The position numbers and the translations under genes were made by a program. Shown here piece by piece: positions 25,656 through 34,757 of a DNA stretch of 64,000 bases (within the stretch, counting starts at the first letter, position 1; each line of letters starts with the position of its first letter). This stretch comes from Wukongibacter sp050859025 (GTDB lineage Bacteria > Bacillota > Clostridia > Peptostreptococcales > Caminicellaceae). The stretch lies in the NCBI RefSeq assembly GCF_050859025.1, contig NZ_CP138200.1, positions 5,084,001 through 5,148,000 of the forward strand, written 5' to 3'. The notes under the pieces were generated by a model. It was not told the origin of the DNA and searched no databases. It worked only from the letters and a program-made list of their open reading frames with translations.

Positions 25656-27335
25656 TAGTTTTTTGATATAGCCATCATATAAGATACTATAAGAGTAAAA
25701 AGAGAAGTTGTATCGTATGATGAATTATGAAATATTGAAAGCTTTGTTTAAAGAGTATGGTCATGAAAAGGTACTGTTTGTAGGATTTGATATCGGCAAA
25801 TATTATCATGTAGTAAGTATTTGGAATGGGTATAAGGATACATTGTTGCATCCACACACCTTTAGTTCCGATGAAGCTGGTTATATAGGATTAACTCATC
25901 TAATAAATGAAATTATACATAAAGTTAAACCAAAACATATATACTTTGGGTGTGAACCATCAGGTCACTACTATCTGAATCTGATGAACAAGCTATACGA
26001 AGATTATGTGGGAGCGCACTTTAGATTAATCAATCCAAGAGCAACTAAGTCCCAAAGAGATATGGCAATGGAAAGGGATAAGACTGATCCAATTAATACA
26101 ACTGCGGTACTTGAACTATTGATTCAAGGAAACTCATATGAAATGCCTGTTAATGATATTGTTTTTGATGAAATAAAAGAAGTTATACGTAGAATTGATA
26201 GATATACAAAGGAGTCAACAGCTTTAAAGAATAGAATACATCTATATCTAGATGAATTATATCCTCAGTTTGAGAAACAAGGAACCAGCTTAGTAGATAC
26301 TAAATCAGGTAAGCAATTCTTAATGATATTACCTAATCCGAAGAATCTAAAAACCATGACTGATAAGGAATTAATTATATTATTTAAAGAGAATGGTTAT
26401 ACATTACAATCTGCTTATGCAAAGAAATTTATAGAGAGAGCAAGACAAATGTTAATTCCTGAAAAAACAGTAATAAAGTCTAAAATTGATACCCTTAAGG
26501 AGCTCATAGAACAATATATATTATTGGATAAATTCATAAAAAAATCAGAAATCATATTAGAATCACTATTGTCTCACTTTCACTTTACTGAAAACATTCT
26601 GGCTCTTAGAGGTATAGGAGTAGTAACTTTAAGCAGAATAATAGCTTATCTTAATAACCCCTTTAGATTTAAAGATGGTAGCAAGGCTGCACAATTTGCT
26701 GGACTGACACCATCAAAATCACAGAGTGGGACCAGTGAAAAAAGGGAGAAGATTTCAAGAATGGGACATAAGGCATTAAGAAGTGTAATGATACAATTAG
26801 CCCATCAGCTCATAAGCTCAACAAGTTACTTTACAGCTTTCTATAATAGATTAGTAATTGAAAAAGGAAAAGATATTAATTTATCTGTTACTGCTACTGC
26901 ACATAAGATTTTGAGAGTACTAATTAAAATGATGCATTCTGGTGAAGAATTTAATCCGCCTACAGCTAAGGACTTAGATTTAGCTAAATCTAAAACTAAG
27001 AGATTCACAAAGAAAAAAAGATTAGAGTATCAAAAAATGAGAAAAAACCAATCAGAGACTCAAAATATGCTACAGACATATTTAACACGAGTTTGATAGG
27101 CCTTCTCTTCACAGGTAATTATATTATATCATTAAATAAGTAATTTAAACAGATTATGAAGGAATTCGTTTCAAGCCTTGTGTTTAAAAACACGTGGGTC
27201 AGATTGTCTTAACCTTCATATCTATATAAATATTGAATAGTATGTTAAGTCACTGCCATAGAGCAAACTAGTAGCACACAGGATGATATAGGATATGATA
27301 GGTACTTGAATCATACATTACTGTTTAAACATGTC
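25656..27335 (+). mobile_element. IS110-family element 2 (distinct subgroup)
   Basis: Starts where the mobilization gene breaks at about 25655 and includes a 460-residue transposase and 240 bases of downstream non-coding sequence. Its transposase is only distantly like elements 1 and 3. The downstream stretch could hold the guide RNA if this is an IS1111-type member. Borders are approximate. Confidence 0.55.
25717..27096 (+). CDS. IS110-family transposase, intact
   Basis: About 459 residues; ATG 25717 follows AGAGAAG by nine bases. DEDD catalytic residues appear in GFDIGKYYHVV, FGCEPSGHYYLN and ERDKTDPINTTAV. The C-terminal transposase_20 domain shows LRGIGVVTLSRIIAYL, AAQFAGLTPSKSQSGTSEKR and ISRMGHKALRSVMIQLAH. 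No frameshift or stop is seen, so this is the best candidate for an active IS110 enzyme here. Confidence 0.85.
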   Translation: MMNYEILKALFKEYGHEKVLFVGFDIGKYYHVVSIWNGYKDTLLHPHTFSSDEAGYIGLTHLINEIIHKVKPKHIYFGCEPSGHYYLNLMNKLYEDYVGAHFRLINPRATKSQRDMAMERDKTDPINTTAVLELLIQGNSYEMPVNDIVFDEIKEVIRRIDRYTKESTALKNRIHLYLDELYPQFEKQGTSLVDTKSGKQFLMILPNPKNLKTMTDKELIILFKENGYTLQSAYAKKFIERARQMLIPEKTVIKSKIDTLKELIEQYILLDKFIKKSEIILESLLSHFHFTENILALRGIGVVTLSRIIAYLNNPFRFKDGSKAAQFAGLTPSKSQSGTSEKREKISRMGHKALRSVMIQLAHQLISSTSYFTAFYNRLVIEKGKDINLSVTATAHKILRVLIKMMHSGEEFNPPTAKDLDLAKSKTKRFTKKKRLEYQKMRKNQSETQNMLQTYLTRV

Positions 27336-27536
27336 ATAGGGACGGTTCTAACGACGCCACTTTCATCGGTATTATATCAAAACCAATTACCATCCTTTTC
27401 AAAGCATCACTTTCAGAATTTTTACCTTCTTCCATTACCCCTAGCTTCTAAGGAATAGAATGGTGATGGACTAAAATAAGTAATTTAAAACAGTCATCTA
27501 TAATTATGAATTTTATGTATTCTAACCCCTTTCCTC
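27332..27536. repeat. repeat family A, copy 1
   Basis: About 205 bases from TGTCATAGGGACGGTTCTA to TTCTAACCCCTTTCC. Landmarks in order are GACGCCACTTTCATCGG, AAAGCATCACTTTCAGAA, GGAATAGAATGGTG, AAGTAATTTAAAACAGTCAT and TATAATTATGAATTTTA. These recur in every copy of the family. Confidence 0.85.
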
Positions 27537-27642
27537 TTCTTACCCAATGAAGGTGGAATTTTTTATTCTTTTTTCTTAGCTTGATGGCTATGTGGCTGAA
27601 CTCTAAGTAGTCCTCTCAAATCCCCAAGTTTTCCTATAAAAA

Positions 27643-27671
27643 AAGATTGCCATATAATTTCAAGCAATCTT
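27643..27671 (-). terminator. terminator of the secreted-protein gene
   Basis: AAGATTGC and GCAATCTT pair across 13 bases with A7 on the left side, which is a T tract on the minus strand. It lies 39 bases after the stop of the gene at 27710-28630. Confidence 0.65.
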
Positions 27672-27709
27672 ATTATGTAATGCTAATGAATCACCTTTAT
27701 AGTAGTTAT

Positions 27710-28630
27710 TTAAAAATCTTCTTGACTATTAATTACCTCTGGTGCAAAAGTATAATTAGCTCCTTTAAACCCAAATGCAATACCTGCTTTAGTAATTTTA
27801 ATATCTCCACCTATTGTATTATGACCATATTTAAAAGCCAATTTTGCATTTTCCATTTTACCAATTTGTACTAATCCAACATAACCTTCTCCATCTTTAG
27901 CATATGGTGCAAATATATCTTGGTCAGGATGTTCTTTACTCATCGGGAATTTCACTGATGCTGTATTTATTTCTACTTCTTTTAATTTGTATGAATCTGT
28001 AAATTCTAGACCCAGATCATCATTATACGTTATTTTCAAATGATTATAATAAGGAAGTAACCCATCCTCAAATTTGAAGTCACCATTCCAACCAATACCA
28101 ATGGTATCATTATAAATCCAGACAAGAGGCATTTTGTCCCAACTCCATCCAAATCTAACCCTAAAATGAGTTTGGTTATTGCTACTAGAATAGTGATGAT
28201 CAAGTTTTTTGCTATATACAGTACATTTTGCTAATAAGCCCTTTGCTGAAGCTTCTTTAAGAATTATATTATCAGGAAGATTAGAAATACGACTAAGTTC
28301 ATTTATCTCCCTATCATTATATCCTATTTTTTTTAATTCCTCTGAATTAAGATTTGTCCTTTCTTTAAATCCTTCTAACAATTCTTTTTCAATTTCTACT
28401 AAATCACTTTCATTCATTTGTGTTTTTAAAAGGCTTTTTTTAGCTAACTCCTTTTTTTGGCTCTCTAATATTTGGTATTCATCAAGAACGTTATTTTTAT
28501 CTTGTTGAGCTAATTTTATTAGTTCTTCATGAGTGGCTAAATTATATTCTATTTCTTTAGCCATGACATTAGTTGCTGTAATCCCAATCATTAATGTTAG
28601 TATCAGTATCAACGTTAATATTTTCTTCAT
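27710..28630 (-). CDS. secreted protein of unknown function
   Basis: 306 residues. Signal peptide ILTLILILTLMIGITATNVMA, then about 100 residues of charged helix (EYQILESQKKELAKKSLLKT, GFKERTNLNSEELKKIGYND). The C-terminal 190 residues are beta-like and aromatic (HFRVRFGWSWDKMPLVWIYN, GIGWNGDFKFEDGLLPYYNH). No family recognised. AGGAGG-like AAGGAGGAAAAG precedes the start. Monocistronic with its own terminator. Confidence 0.7.
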   Translation of the reverse strand: MKKILTLILILTLMIGITATNVMAKEIEYNLATHEELIKLAQQDKNNVLDEYQILESQKKELAKKSLLKTQMNESDLVEIEKELLEGFKERTNLNSEELKKIGYNDREINELSRISNLPDNIILKEASAKGLLAKCTVYSKKLDHHYSSSNNQTHFRVRFGWSWDKMPLVWIYNDTIGIGWNGDFKFEDGLLPYYNHLKITYNDDLGLEFTDSYKLKEVEINTASVKFPMSKEHPDQDIFAPYAKDGEGYVGLVQIGKMENAKLAFKYGHNTIGGDIKITKAGIAFGFKGANYTFAPEVINSQEDF

Positions 28631-28744
28631 AATTATCTTTTCCTCCTTAGAATTATCTATTCTTTACCAATTACTTTACTATTATATACTGTTTTTCTAT
28701 AATTTGTCAATTTTTTTACGATTGCATATTCATATAAGTAGAAT

Positions 28745-29457
28745 CAGCACCACCCGTAGAACGGGTGGTTTGCTCTAGCCCTAGAAGGGCATGTTGCTCG
28801 CCGTGTCTCAAGACACATTGAAAGGTCTGCCAACCGCTGTCCTTCTCTGGCTACCCCTAAAGGGGTTATTTTTTCTTGCCTTTGTTTACTTGCTCACCCG
28901 TAAACGGGTCTATGTATTCTTTCATACTAATTTGGTCATTTGCTATATCTTCTTGTAATTGATTCCTTATATATTCCTTAATTGCTTTTTTATTTCTTCC
29001 TACTGTATCAACAAAATATCCTTTACACCAAAATTTTCTGTTCCCGTATTTGTATTTTAGATTTGCATGTCTATCAAATATCATCAATGAGCTTTTTCCT
29101 TTTAAATATCCCATGAACTGAGATACACTTATTTTTGGTGGTATACTTACAAGCATGTGTATATGATCTTTGCATGCATTTGCTTCTATTATTTTTACAC
29201 CCTTTTGATCACATAGCTTTCTTATTATTTTCCCTATATCTGTTTTTATTTTTCCATATATTATCTGTCTTCTATATTTTGGAGCAAACACAATATGATA
29301 TTTACAATTCCATTTCGTATGTGCTAAACTATTCTTGTCCATTTGGACTTCCTCCTTTGTTTTAGTATTCGGTCGGCAAACCTCAATACTATTTTAACAA
29401 AGGGGGTTTTTCTTTTTTTCTGCTCACCGCTAGAAGCTCTTTAGAACCACCCGCTTA
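28745..29457 (-). mobile_element. IS200-type element, one end split by IS3
   Basis: A single TnpA gene with a terminal hairpin ACCACCCGT/CGGGTGGT at 28749-28769 on one side and, on the other, GAACCACCCGCTTA, whose pairing arm AGCAGGTGGTT lies beyond the IS3 element at about 31152. No TnpB is present, as in true IS200 elements. The hairpin split by IS3 means the element can no longer excise normally. Confidence 0.7.
28866..29342 (-). CDS. tnpA: IS200 TnpA, HUH/Y1 transposase
   Basis: 158 residues, the normal length. The HUH metal-binding motif is DHIHMLV (His60, His62). The catalytic tyrosine is in AIKEYIRNQ (Tyr124). The N-terminus LAHTKWNCKYHIVFAPKYRR is family-typical. It catalyses single-stranded excision and insertion at stem-loop ends. 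The ribosome site GGAGGAAG precedes the start. The gene is intact even though one recognition hairpin is disrupted. Confidence 0.93.
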   Translation of the reverse strand: MDKNSLAHTKWNCKYHIVFAPKYRRQIIYGKIKTDIGKIIRKLCDQKGVKIIEANACKDHIHMLVSIPPKISVSQFMGYLKGKSSLMIFDRHANLKYKYGNRKFWCKGYFVDTVGRNKKAIKEYIRNQLQEDIANDQISMKEYIDPFTGEQVNKGKKK

Positions 29458-29498
29458 TGAACTGGGTTTTGTCAAGTGGACAATCAATTAATTAAAAT

Positions 29499-30410
29499 TT
29501 AGGACACGAGTGCTTGGTTTCGATATTCAATCGGAGCTAAGCACTCTAGTCGTTTTTGTAATCTTTTTTCATTATAAAATTTTATATAGTCATGAATCTT
29601 TTGTATCAACTCATCCATTGATTTAAATTTTTTATCATAAAACATTTCTGACTTTAAAATTCCAAAGAAACCTTCCATTGGACCATTATCAATGCATTTG
29701 CCTACTCTAGACATACTTTGAGTCATGTTAGCTTTTTCTATTTTAGTTTTGAAAGGTCGGTTTGTATATTGAAATCCTCTATCACTATGAAATATCGGTT
29801 TTGCTCCAGGATGTTTCTTTATAGCTCTATCAAACATCTTGAAAACTAATCTATTATTGTTTGAAAAAGATAATTCATACTCAACGATAGAATTATCATA
29901 TAAGTCTAAAATGGGGCTAAGATACAACTTTCGTTTATCTTCAGGGATTGAAAACTCTGTTACATCTGTAAGCCATTTCTGATTTGGCTTAGTCGATTTA
30001 AAGTCTCTAGCAAGAATATTTTCTTGAATGTAGTCTGGTTTCGTTCTTTTTCTATTTACCTTTTTTCTTCTAATTCTTGCTTTTATACCAGTAAATCTCA
30101 TTAGTCTATGTATATATCCTTCAGAATAAGATGTCTGATTAAATTTATTAATAAACATTGTCATCCGTCTATACCCAAGAATGCCATCATAAGTGGTGTT
30201 ATAGTCATTTATTAATGAGCATAATACTTCATCCTGTTTTTCCTTATTCGGTTTTACACGATTTTTATTTTTATAGTAGCCACTCCTCGAAACATCAAAT
30301 TCATTACAAAGCTCTACTACTGAATATCCTTGAAGTCTATAATAATCAATGGTATCATAGGTATCTTGAAGTCTTACTTTTGTGAGCGTCTTTTCTGGGC
30401 CAATTCTTCT
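29499..30410 (-). CDS. IS3 transposase OrfB (catalytic part)
   Basis: The open frame begins after the A9 slip site and reads RRIGPEKTLTKVRLQDTYDT, then YRLQGYSVVELCNEFDVSRS, the usual HTH_21 region. The rve integrase core follows with the DDE triad: WLTDVTEF, FHSDRGFQY and NGPMEGFFGILKSE. The first internal ATG (at about 30164) lies past the N-terminal helices and lacks a good ribosome site. I therefore place the functional start at the frameshift, giving an OrfAB fusion. Confidence 0.85.
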   Translation of the reverse strand, partial: RRIGPEKTLTKVRLQDTYDTIDYYRLQGYSVVELCNEFDVSRSGYYKNKNRVKPNKEKQDEVLCSLINDYNTTYDGILGYRRMTMFINKFNQTSYSEGYIHRLMRFTGIKARIRRKKVNRKRTKPDYIQENILARDFKSTKPNQKWLTDVTEFSIPEDKRKLYLSPILDLYDNSIVEYELSFSNNNRLVFKMFDRAIKKHPGAKPIFHSDRGFQYTNRPFKTKIEKANMTQSMSRVGKCIDNGPMEGFFGILKSEMFYDKKFKSMDELIQKIHDYIKFYNEKRLQKRLECLAPIEYRNQALVS

Positions 30411-31078
30411 TTTTTTTTAAACAATTCAAGTCTAAATTCTGCTCTTTCCCTCAAGGCTTTTTCTCTTTCTAACTCTAACTTGAGTTTTTCAACTTCAGAT
30501 AAAGCACTATCGTCAATTACTGCTTTTTCTTTGCGTCCACGTTTTTTATATTTTAAGCCTTCTTCACCATCTTTAAGATACTTTTTAACCCACTGATAAA
30601 CGAGTGCATATTTTACACTGTTTTTATCTGCTGCTTCTTTATAATTCATGCTATTATTTAAAACCCATTTTACAATTTCTAATCGTTCTTCAAATGTAGT
30701 TTTTCTTGATTTCATGGTATAGACTTCTCCCTTAGGATCATAATCTTTTGGCTTTATACCATTATAATAGTTATTAACCCACTTTGTAATAGTTCTTATA
30801 CTAATATTGTGCTTTGCACCTAAAGACCTCAAACTTTCTTCACCTGAAAGATACTCGTTAATAAGTGATAATTTGAATTCTTTAGTATATGAATCATTTC
30901 TGTTACTTATATTAAATGCAGACTCACCATGTATTTTATATGCATAATACCATTCTTTAATTGTAGATGAACTAACACCAAAATTTATTCCTATAGTGTG
31001 AAAGCTTCCTTTTCCTAAATCATACTCTTCGCATGCTTGTACTTTTAACTCTTTACTTAATTTTGAGCTTCTACCCAT
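30374..31078 (-). CDS. IS3 transposase OrfA (DNA-binding part)
   Basis: Starts at MGRSSKLSKELKVQACEEYD, where GGAGG lies nine bases before ATG; the longer frame upstream has no such site. About 234 residues with two helix-turn-helix units (HTIGINFGVSSSTIKEWYYA and SLRSLGAKHNISIRTITKWV) and a third near TYKEAADKNSVKY-type sequence. A leucine-zipper-like end follows (LEREKALRERAEFRLELFKK). Nine A residues at 30410-30418 near the end form the slip site into OrfB. Confidence 0.85.
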   Translation of the reverse strand: MGRSSKLSKELKVQACEEYDLGKGSFHTIGINFGVSSSTIKEWYYAYKIHGESAFNISNRNDSYTKEFKLSLINEYLSGEESLRSLGAKHNISIRTITKWVNNYYNGIKPKDYDPKGEVYTMKSRKTTFEERLEIVKWVLNNSMNYKEAADKNSVKYALVYQWVKKYLKDGEEGLKYKKRGRKEKAVIDDSALSEVEKLKLELEREKALRERAEFRLELFKKKEELAQKRRSQK

Positions 31079-31401
31079 AAAAAAATACCTCCAAGTAAAC
31101 AATCTAATTTTAATTAATTAAACTGTCTACTTTGGAAGTATCATACCAATTTTAGCAGGTGGTTTTCGTATATACAAAAAAGGAAACCCCATAAAATTAG
31201 TGGGTTTAAGATATTTAACAAGTGCCTATATTATATAATCATAATAGATAGTGTAGCTATTAAGCCTAGAACCAGCATACACAAGAAATGGTATCTGACC
31301 CCTTCCCCTTTCATAGTCCTACTATACCTATTTAGTAAATCAGTAAAGCCTGATCTTTTTTTCCTCCAAAAGGCAATATGATTTATTTGCACTATGTATT
31401 C

Positions 31402-31815
31402 CTAATAATTCACTACCGATACACTATAAGAATTTCCTATTGCTTTATAATCTAAAGGATAAACTTTAGCATAGTAATATTGATATCTATAAGTATCTAT
31501 GTCTACTTGCTGCCGCATAGTATTCTTTTCGGATTTTCCTAAAAAATTACCATTTTCATCATAAATGGCCAAACCATATGTACTGAATGCTACAGTATTC
31601 TGTACACTAAATGAAAGTTCGCTACCAGTTGCCCGAACTTTATAATAGTCAACATCAGAGCTAGTGTCTATTTTTCCACTCATCCAGGTATTTACTACTA
31701 TAGAATCAGCAGTAGCAATACTATCATTAGGCTCAGTCTCTGTAAGTGCCGCAAATGAGATGGAAGCAAATAATAAATTAAATACTAAAAAAGTTACTAA
31801 AAAAATTCTTTTCAT
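31402..31815 (-). CDS. secreted single PPC-domain protein
   Basis: 137 residues: signal peptide (IFLVTFLVFNLLFASISFA) and one bacterial pre-peptidase C-terminal domain beginning TETEPNDSIATADSIVV and WMSGKIDTSSDVDYYKV, then a beta-sandwich to VSVVNY. PPC domains normally trail secreted proteases as folding or binding modules; here the domain is the whole protein. AGGTTAGGA-like ribosome site. Monocistronic. Confidence 0.8.
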   Translation of the reverse strand: MKRIFLVTFLVFNLLFASISFAALTETEPNDSIATADSIVVNTWMSGKIDTSSDVDYYKVRATGSELSFSVQNTVAFSTYGLAIYDENGNFLGKSEKNTMRQQVDIDTYRYQYYYAKVYPLDYKAIGNSYSVSVVNY

Positions 31816-32406
31816 ATCCTAACCTCCAAAATATTATATTATCATATTGCCTTTCAATTTTAATTATAATACTTTTCTATTTTTACCACAATATTACTTT
31901 TATTCTTTTTTTTACAAAACGATATCAAGCAAGGGGACCTCCAACTATTTAAAAAAATGGAGTTTGAATAGTATCTTAAATTAATCTTAAAAATACAATT
32001 AAAAGTCAATCTAAGTATTGCAAAGCTTTTACACTTGATTAATAATAAAAAAAGACCGCAGAAGATATTATTCTACGACCTATAAAATTTAACAAATATT
32101 ATTTTCTAGATTTTTCAAAGTTTGATTATTGGTGGCAACTAGAAGATAAATTATATTATTAACTAATTTAAAATATAGTTTGTCTATACTGGTCTATCAT
32201 ATAGAATCTTCATACAAAGTTTATCCAAATTCATTTCATATATATTAAATTTCTCTATTACTAAGTTATACTATTTTATTATGAATTAAAAATTTCTTCT
32301 TAATATAATCATCAATACTAGTAATAAAAAGTGGTATAAATAGTATTTTAATAATCAAAGGTGTCGATTGAACCGTACCTGCGACACATTCCAAAAAGTA
32401 AGTTGT
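31816..32406. other. AT-rich intergenic stretch
   Basis: Contains the promoter side of the PPC gene and a GU-containing hairpin at 32053-32082 (AGACCGCAGAA / TTCTACGACCT) that could be a weak terminator. No credible gene was seen; the 62-codon minus frame at 32266-32454 overlaps a family E repeat and is judged chance. Confidence 0.4.
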
Positions 32407-32581
32407 TGCTTTTTCAACTTTCTTTGAATACTTCTCCAATAAAATATAGGACACAACTGCAACTTTCTTAAAAATTTACAATTGTGTCCCTGATCTAAGT
32501 CTATCTACCTTTTTGGATTCATCTCAAACCGTTCTCTTGCGTTGGTTCTATATCTTGTTTTAGTAAATTAGTAAAGCCTAG
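32407..32581. repeat. repeat family E, copy 2
   Basis: Matches 19773-19950 over its length, with hairpin GGACACAACTGCAA / TTACAATTGTGTCC and right end TAGTAAATTAGTAAAGCCTAG. Placed directly left of IS110 element 3. Confidence 0.65.
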
Positions 32582-32587
32582 TACAAT

Positions 32588-32880
32588 AAGGTTAAGCAAG
32601 AGCAACCAGTAATTGCTAAGTGGCGCAAAATAAATAGCGAATGTTAACAGGTATAGACAAAAGTTAGTTCATAAATTATTCTCTATATAGCGAGGGATAA
32701 ATGATCAAGCCTTAGGAGAATCGTGTTAGATTTGATACCTGTGGGTCAGACAATTAATCCATTTAGTGAATTTTATGAGTTGGCTGGTTGGAACCGATTA
32801 GGATATCCGTGTAACGCGCTAGGTTATGTCTCACTAGATGAAATGGATGCTCTTGCTTAAATTTGTATTAGGGGTGATTT
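32588..32880 (+). ncRNA. candidate IS110 bridge-RNA region of element 3
   Basis: Non-coding leader of about 290 bases. It shares AGACNATTAATCCATTT and TTGGCTGGTTGG with the leader of element 1 but differs elsewhere, including CCTGTGGGTCAGACAATTAAT. Position and conserved/variable pattern fit a bridge RNA. Not proven. Confidence 0.4.
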
Positions 32881-32882
32881 TT

Positions 32883-34178
32883 ATTAGGTATTTTGATTTT
32901 TTAAGTGTGGGAATTGATGTGGCTTCAAAGGTAAGTTGGGCGGTGATTTTGGGACCTGATCATAAGCTTGCATCGAACTTCATAAGAATTGATCACAGCT
33001 GTTTAGATTCACTTAACTATCTAGTTAATGCAGTTAAAAAGGCAGAAGAGGTGAATTCATTAAAGGCTAAAATCTTTCTCGAATCCACAGGAATCTACCA
33101 CATTCCACTCTTTTGCCATCTCAAAGAAGCAGGATTTGAGGTGTATATCCTAAATCCCCTCATTACTGATTCTAACAAAAATCAAGGGATAAGGAAAGTG
33201 AAAAGTGATAAGAATGATGCTAAGAGAATAGCTAAGACTGCATATACTCACGATTTAAAGGTATCTTTGATACCAGCAGATCTTATGCTTAACATCAGGG
33301 CTTTAACTAGAGATTACCACCGCATGGTAGATACTAGAACAGTTTTTCTTAATCAACTAACTAAAGAACTTGCATTAGTATTTCCTGGTTACAGCAGTGT
33401 TTTTTCAAATACAGTGGGAAAAACATCCAGGGCTATTCTTAGAACCTTTAAAACACCAAAGATGATACTTAAGGTGCCAAAGTATAAAGTTATTGAATTC
33501 ATATCTAGCCATGCTAAAAGAGGTAAAGAAGCAGCTGAAAAAAGCTATAAAAAACTTATTAATGCTGCAAAAATAGCAATAACATTTAGCCATCAGCTAG
33601 ATGCATCATATTACCTTATTGATTCAAAACTTGACATGATTGAAACTATTGAAAAAAGATTAACAGATATCGAAAATAAGATCAAATCATATCTTGATAA
33701 ATATAAGAATGAAGATTTTGTGAAACAAATAAAATTAATTGAATCAATAACAGGTATTGGATTTATTACCTCAGTAACATTAATGGCTGAGATCGGTGAT
33801 TTTAAGGCCTTTAGAAAACCAAAACAATTGGTTGCTTACTTTGGAGTAGATCCATGTGTCAAAGAATCAGGTAATTTTAAAGGAACTAAAATTTCCATGT
33901 CGAAAAGAGGCTCCTCTATAGCTAGAAGAGTACTCTTCGTAGTAGCAGTGGCTGCTATAAGACGTAATAACAAAGGAGAAGCTATTAATCCAGTATTAAG
34001 AGAATACTATGAGAAAAAACTCATTTCTAAATCTAAGAAATCAGCACTTGGTGCAATAATGAGAAAGATGACGAATATAATATTTGCAGTTCTAAGGGAC
34101 AATAAAGAATATGAAATTAGAACTCCAAAGGAGCATATAAAGAAATATAATAAGAAATTACTTAAGATTGTAGCATAG
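32883..34178 (+). CDS. IS110-family transposase, start codon ATT
   Basis: 432 codons from ATT at 32883. The AGGGGTGATTTTT upstream aligns exactly with the GGGAGGTATTTTT-ATG of element 1, so the ancestral ATG has become ATT. DEDD residues are in GIDVAS, FLESTGIYH and KSDKNDAKR. The C-terminal domain has ITGIGFITSVTLMAEIG, LVAYFGVDPCVKESG and SMSKRGSSIARRVLF. The rest is intact. An upstream in-frame ATG at 32838 exists but belongs to the leader. Activity depends on whether ATT supports initiation. Confidence 0.8.
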   Translation: MRYFDFLSVGIDVASKVSWAVILGPDHKLASNFIRIDHSCLDSLNYLVNAVKKAEEVNSLKAKIFLESTGIYHIPLFCHLKEAGFEVYILNPLITDSNKNQGIRKVKSDKNDAKRIAKTAYTHDLKVSLIPADLMLNIRALTRDYHRMVDTRTVFLNQLTKELALVFPGYSSVFSNTVGKTSRAILRTFKTPKMILKVPKYKVIEFISSHAKRGKEAAEKSYKKLINAAKIAITFSHQLDASYYLIDSKLDMIETIEKRLTDIENKIKSYLDKYKNEDFVKQIKLIESITGIGFITSVTLMAEIGDFKAFRKPKQLVAYFGVDPCVKESGNFKGTKISMSKRGSSIARRVLFVVAVAAIRRNNKGEAINPVLREYYEKKLISKSKKSALGAIMRKMTNIIFAVLRDNKEYEIRTPKEHIKKYNKKLLKIVA

Positions 34179-34444
34179 GGCCATAAACAAGGTATTTAGC
34201 CAATTGTTCGTGCTTCCAATTGGGTTATTTGGCATGCACAAAATCTTGTTTTAAAAATTATAAAAAAATTTTTTGAAAACTCTTGACTGTTACTAGCTGG
34301 TCTGACCCCTTCCCTTTACTTTCTATAGCATCTTCTGGACTGCCATGACCACTTTTTAAATTCATAATTTTGACGCTTTCTTTAGCCATATCAGATTTAT
34401 CTACTCCAATATAATTCCTAACTCAAACTTTCACACTTGAATAC

Positions 34445-34648
34445 AATAGTTCTATCGACGCCACTTTCATCGGCATTATCTCGAAACCAATTACTAGTCT
34501 TTTCCAAAGTATTATTTTTAGAACTTTTCACTTATTCCATTCCCACCAGCTTCTAGGGAATAGAATGGTGATGGACTAAAATAAGTAATTTAAAGCAGTC
34601 ATCTATAATTATGAATTTTATATGTTCTAGCCTAACCCCCTTCCCTTT
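34445..34648. repeat. repeat family A, copy 2 (left tip missing)
   Basis: Runs from AATAGTTCTATCGACGCC to CTAGCCTAACCCCCTTCCC with all internal landmarks. The outermost TGTCATAGGGACGG is replaced by other sequence. Confidence 0.8.
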
Positions 34649-34670
34649 TTAGAGTAGAAGATGGTAAAGA

Positions 34671-34719
34671 ATATAAGCCACAGCCATCTCTGTAACATAT
34701 AAATGGCTGTGGCTTATAT
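34671..34719. terminator. 17-bp stem terminator
   Basis: ATATAAGCCACAGCCAT pairs perfectly with ATGGCTGTGGCTTATAT across 15 bases. It ends the transcription unit of the membrane-anchored protein at 34758-35156 on the minus strand. Confidence 0.75.
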
Positions 34720-34757
34720 ATAGTTTTTATTAAATTATTTGAAATTTGATGGCACTC

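Larger units (their letters stand above)
29458..31148 (-). mobile_element. IS3-family (IS150-like) element inserted in the IS200 hairpin
   Basis: Ends begin TGAACTGGGTTTTGTCAAGT at 29458 and, on the other strand, TGGTATGATACTTCCAAAGT from 31148. They share GACA and AATTAATTAAAATT at matched distances. Two overlapping frames give OrfA and OrfB. Outside the ends lie CCACCCGCTTA and AGCAGGTGG, which together rebuild an IS200 terminal hairpin. Confidence 0.75.
32582..34306 (+). mobile_element. IS110-group element 3
   Basis: Lies between a family E repeat right end (AAAGCCTAG) and GGTCTGACCCCTTCCC, which is the right end of family A/E repeats. Removing the element would rejoin AAAGCCTGACCCCTTCCC, a terminus seen elsewhere in the window. 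The right end TTTTGAAAACTCTTGACTGT matches element 1. Borders are approximate. Confidence 0.6.

Noticed and set aside
34201..34330. Short genes between IS110 element 3 and the family A copy
   Set aside because: Only IS right-end and repeat-terminus sequence is present; no frame with a ribosome site.
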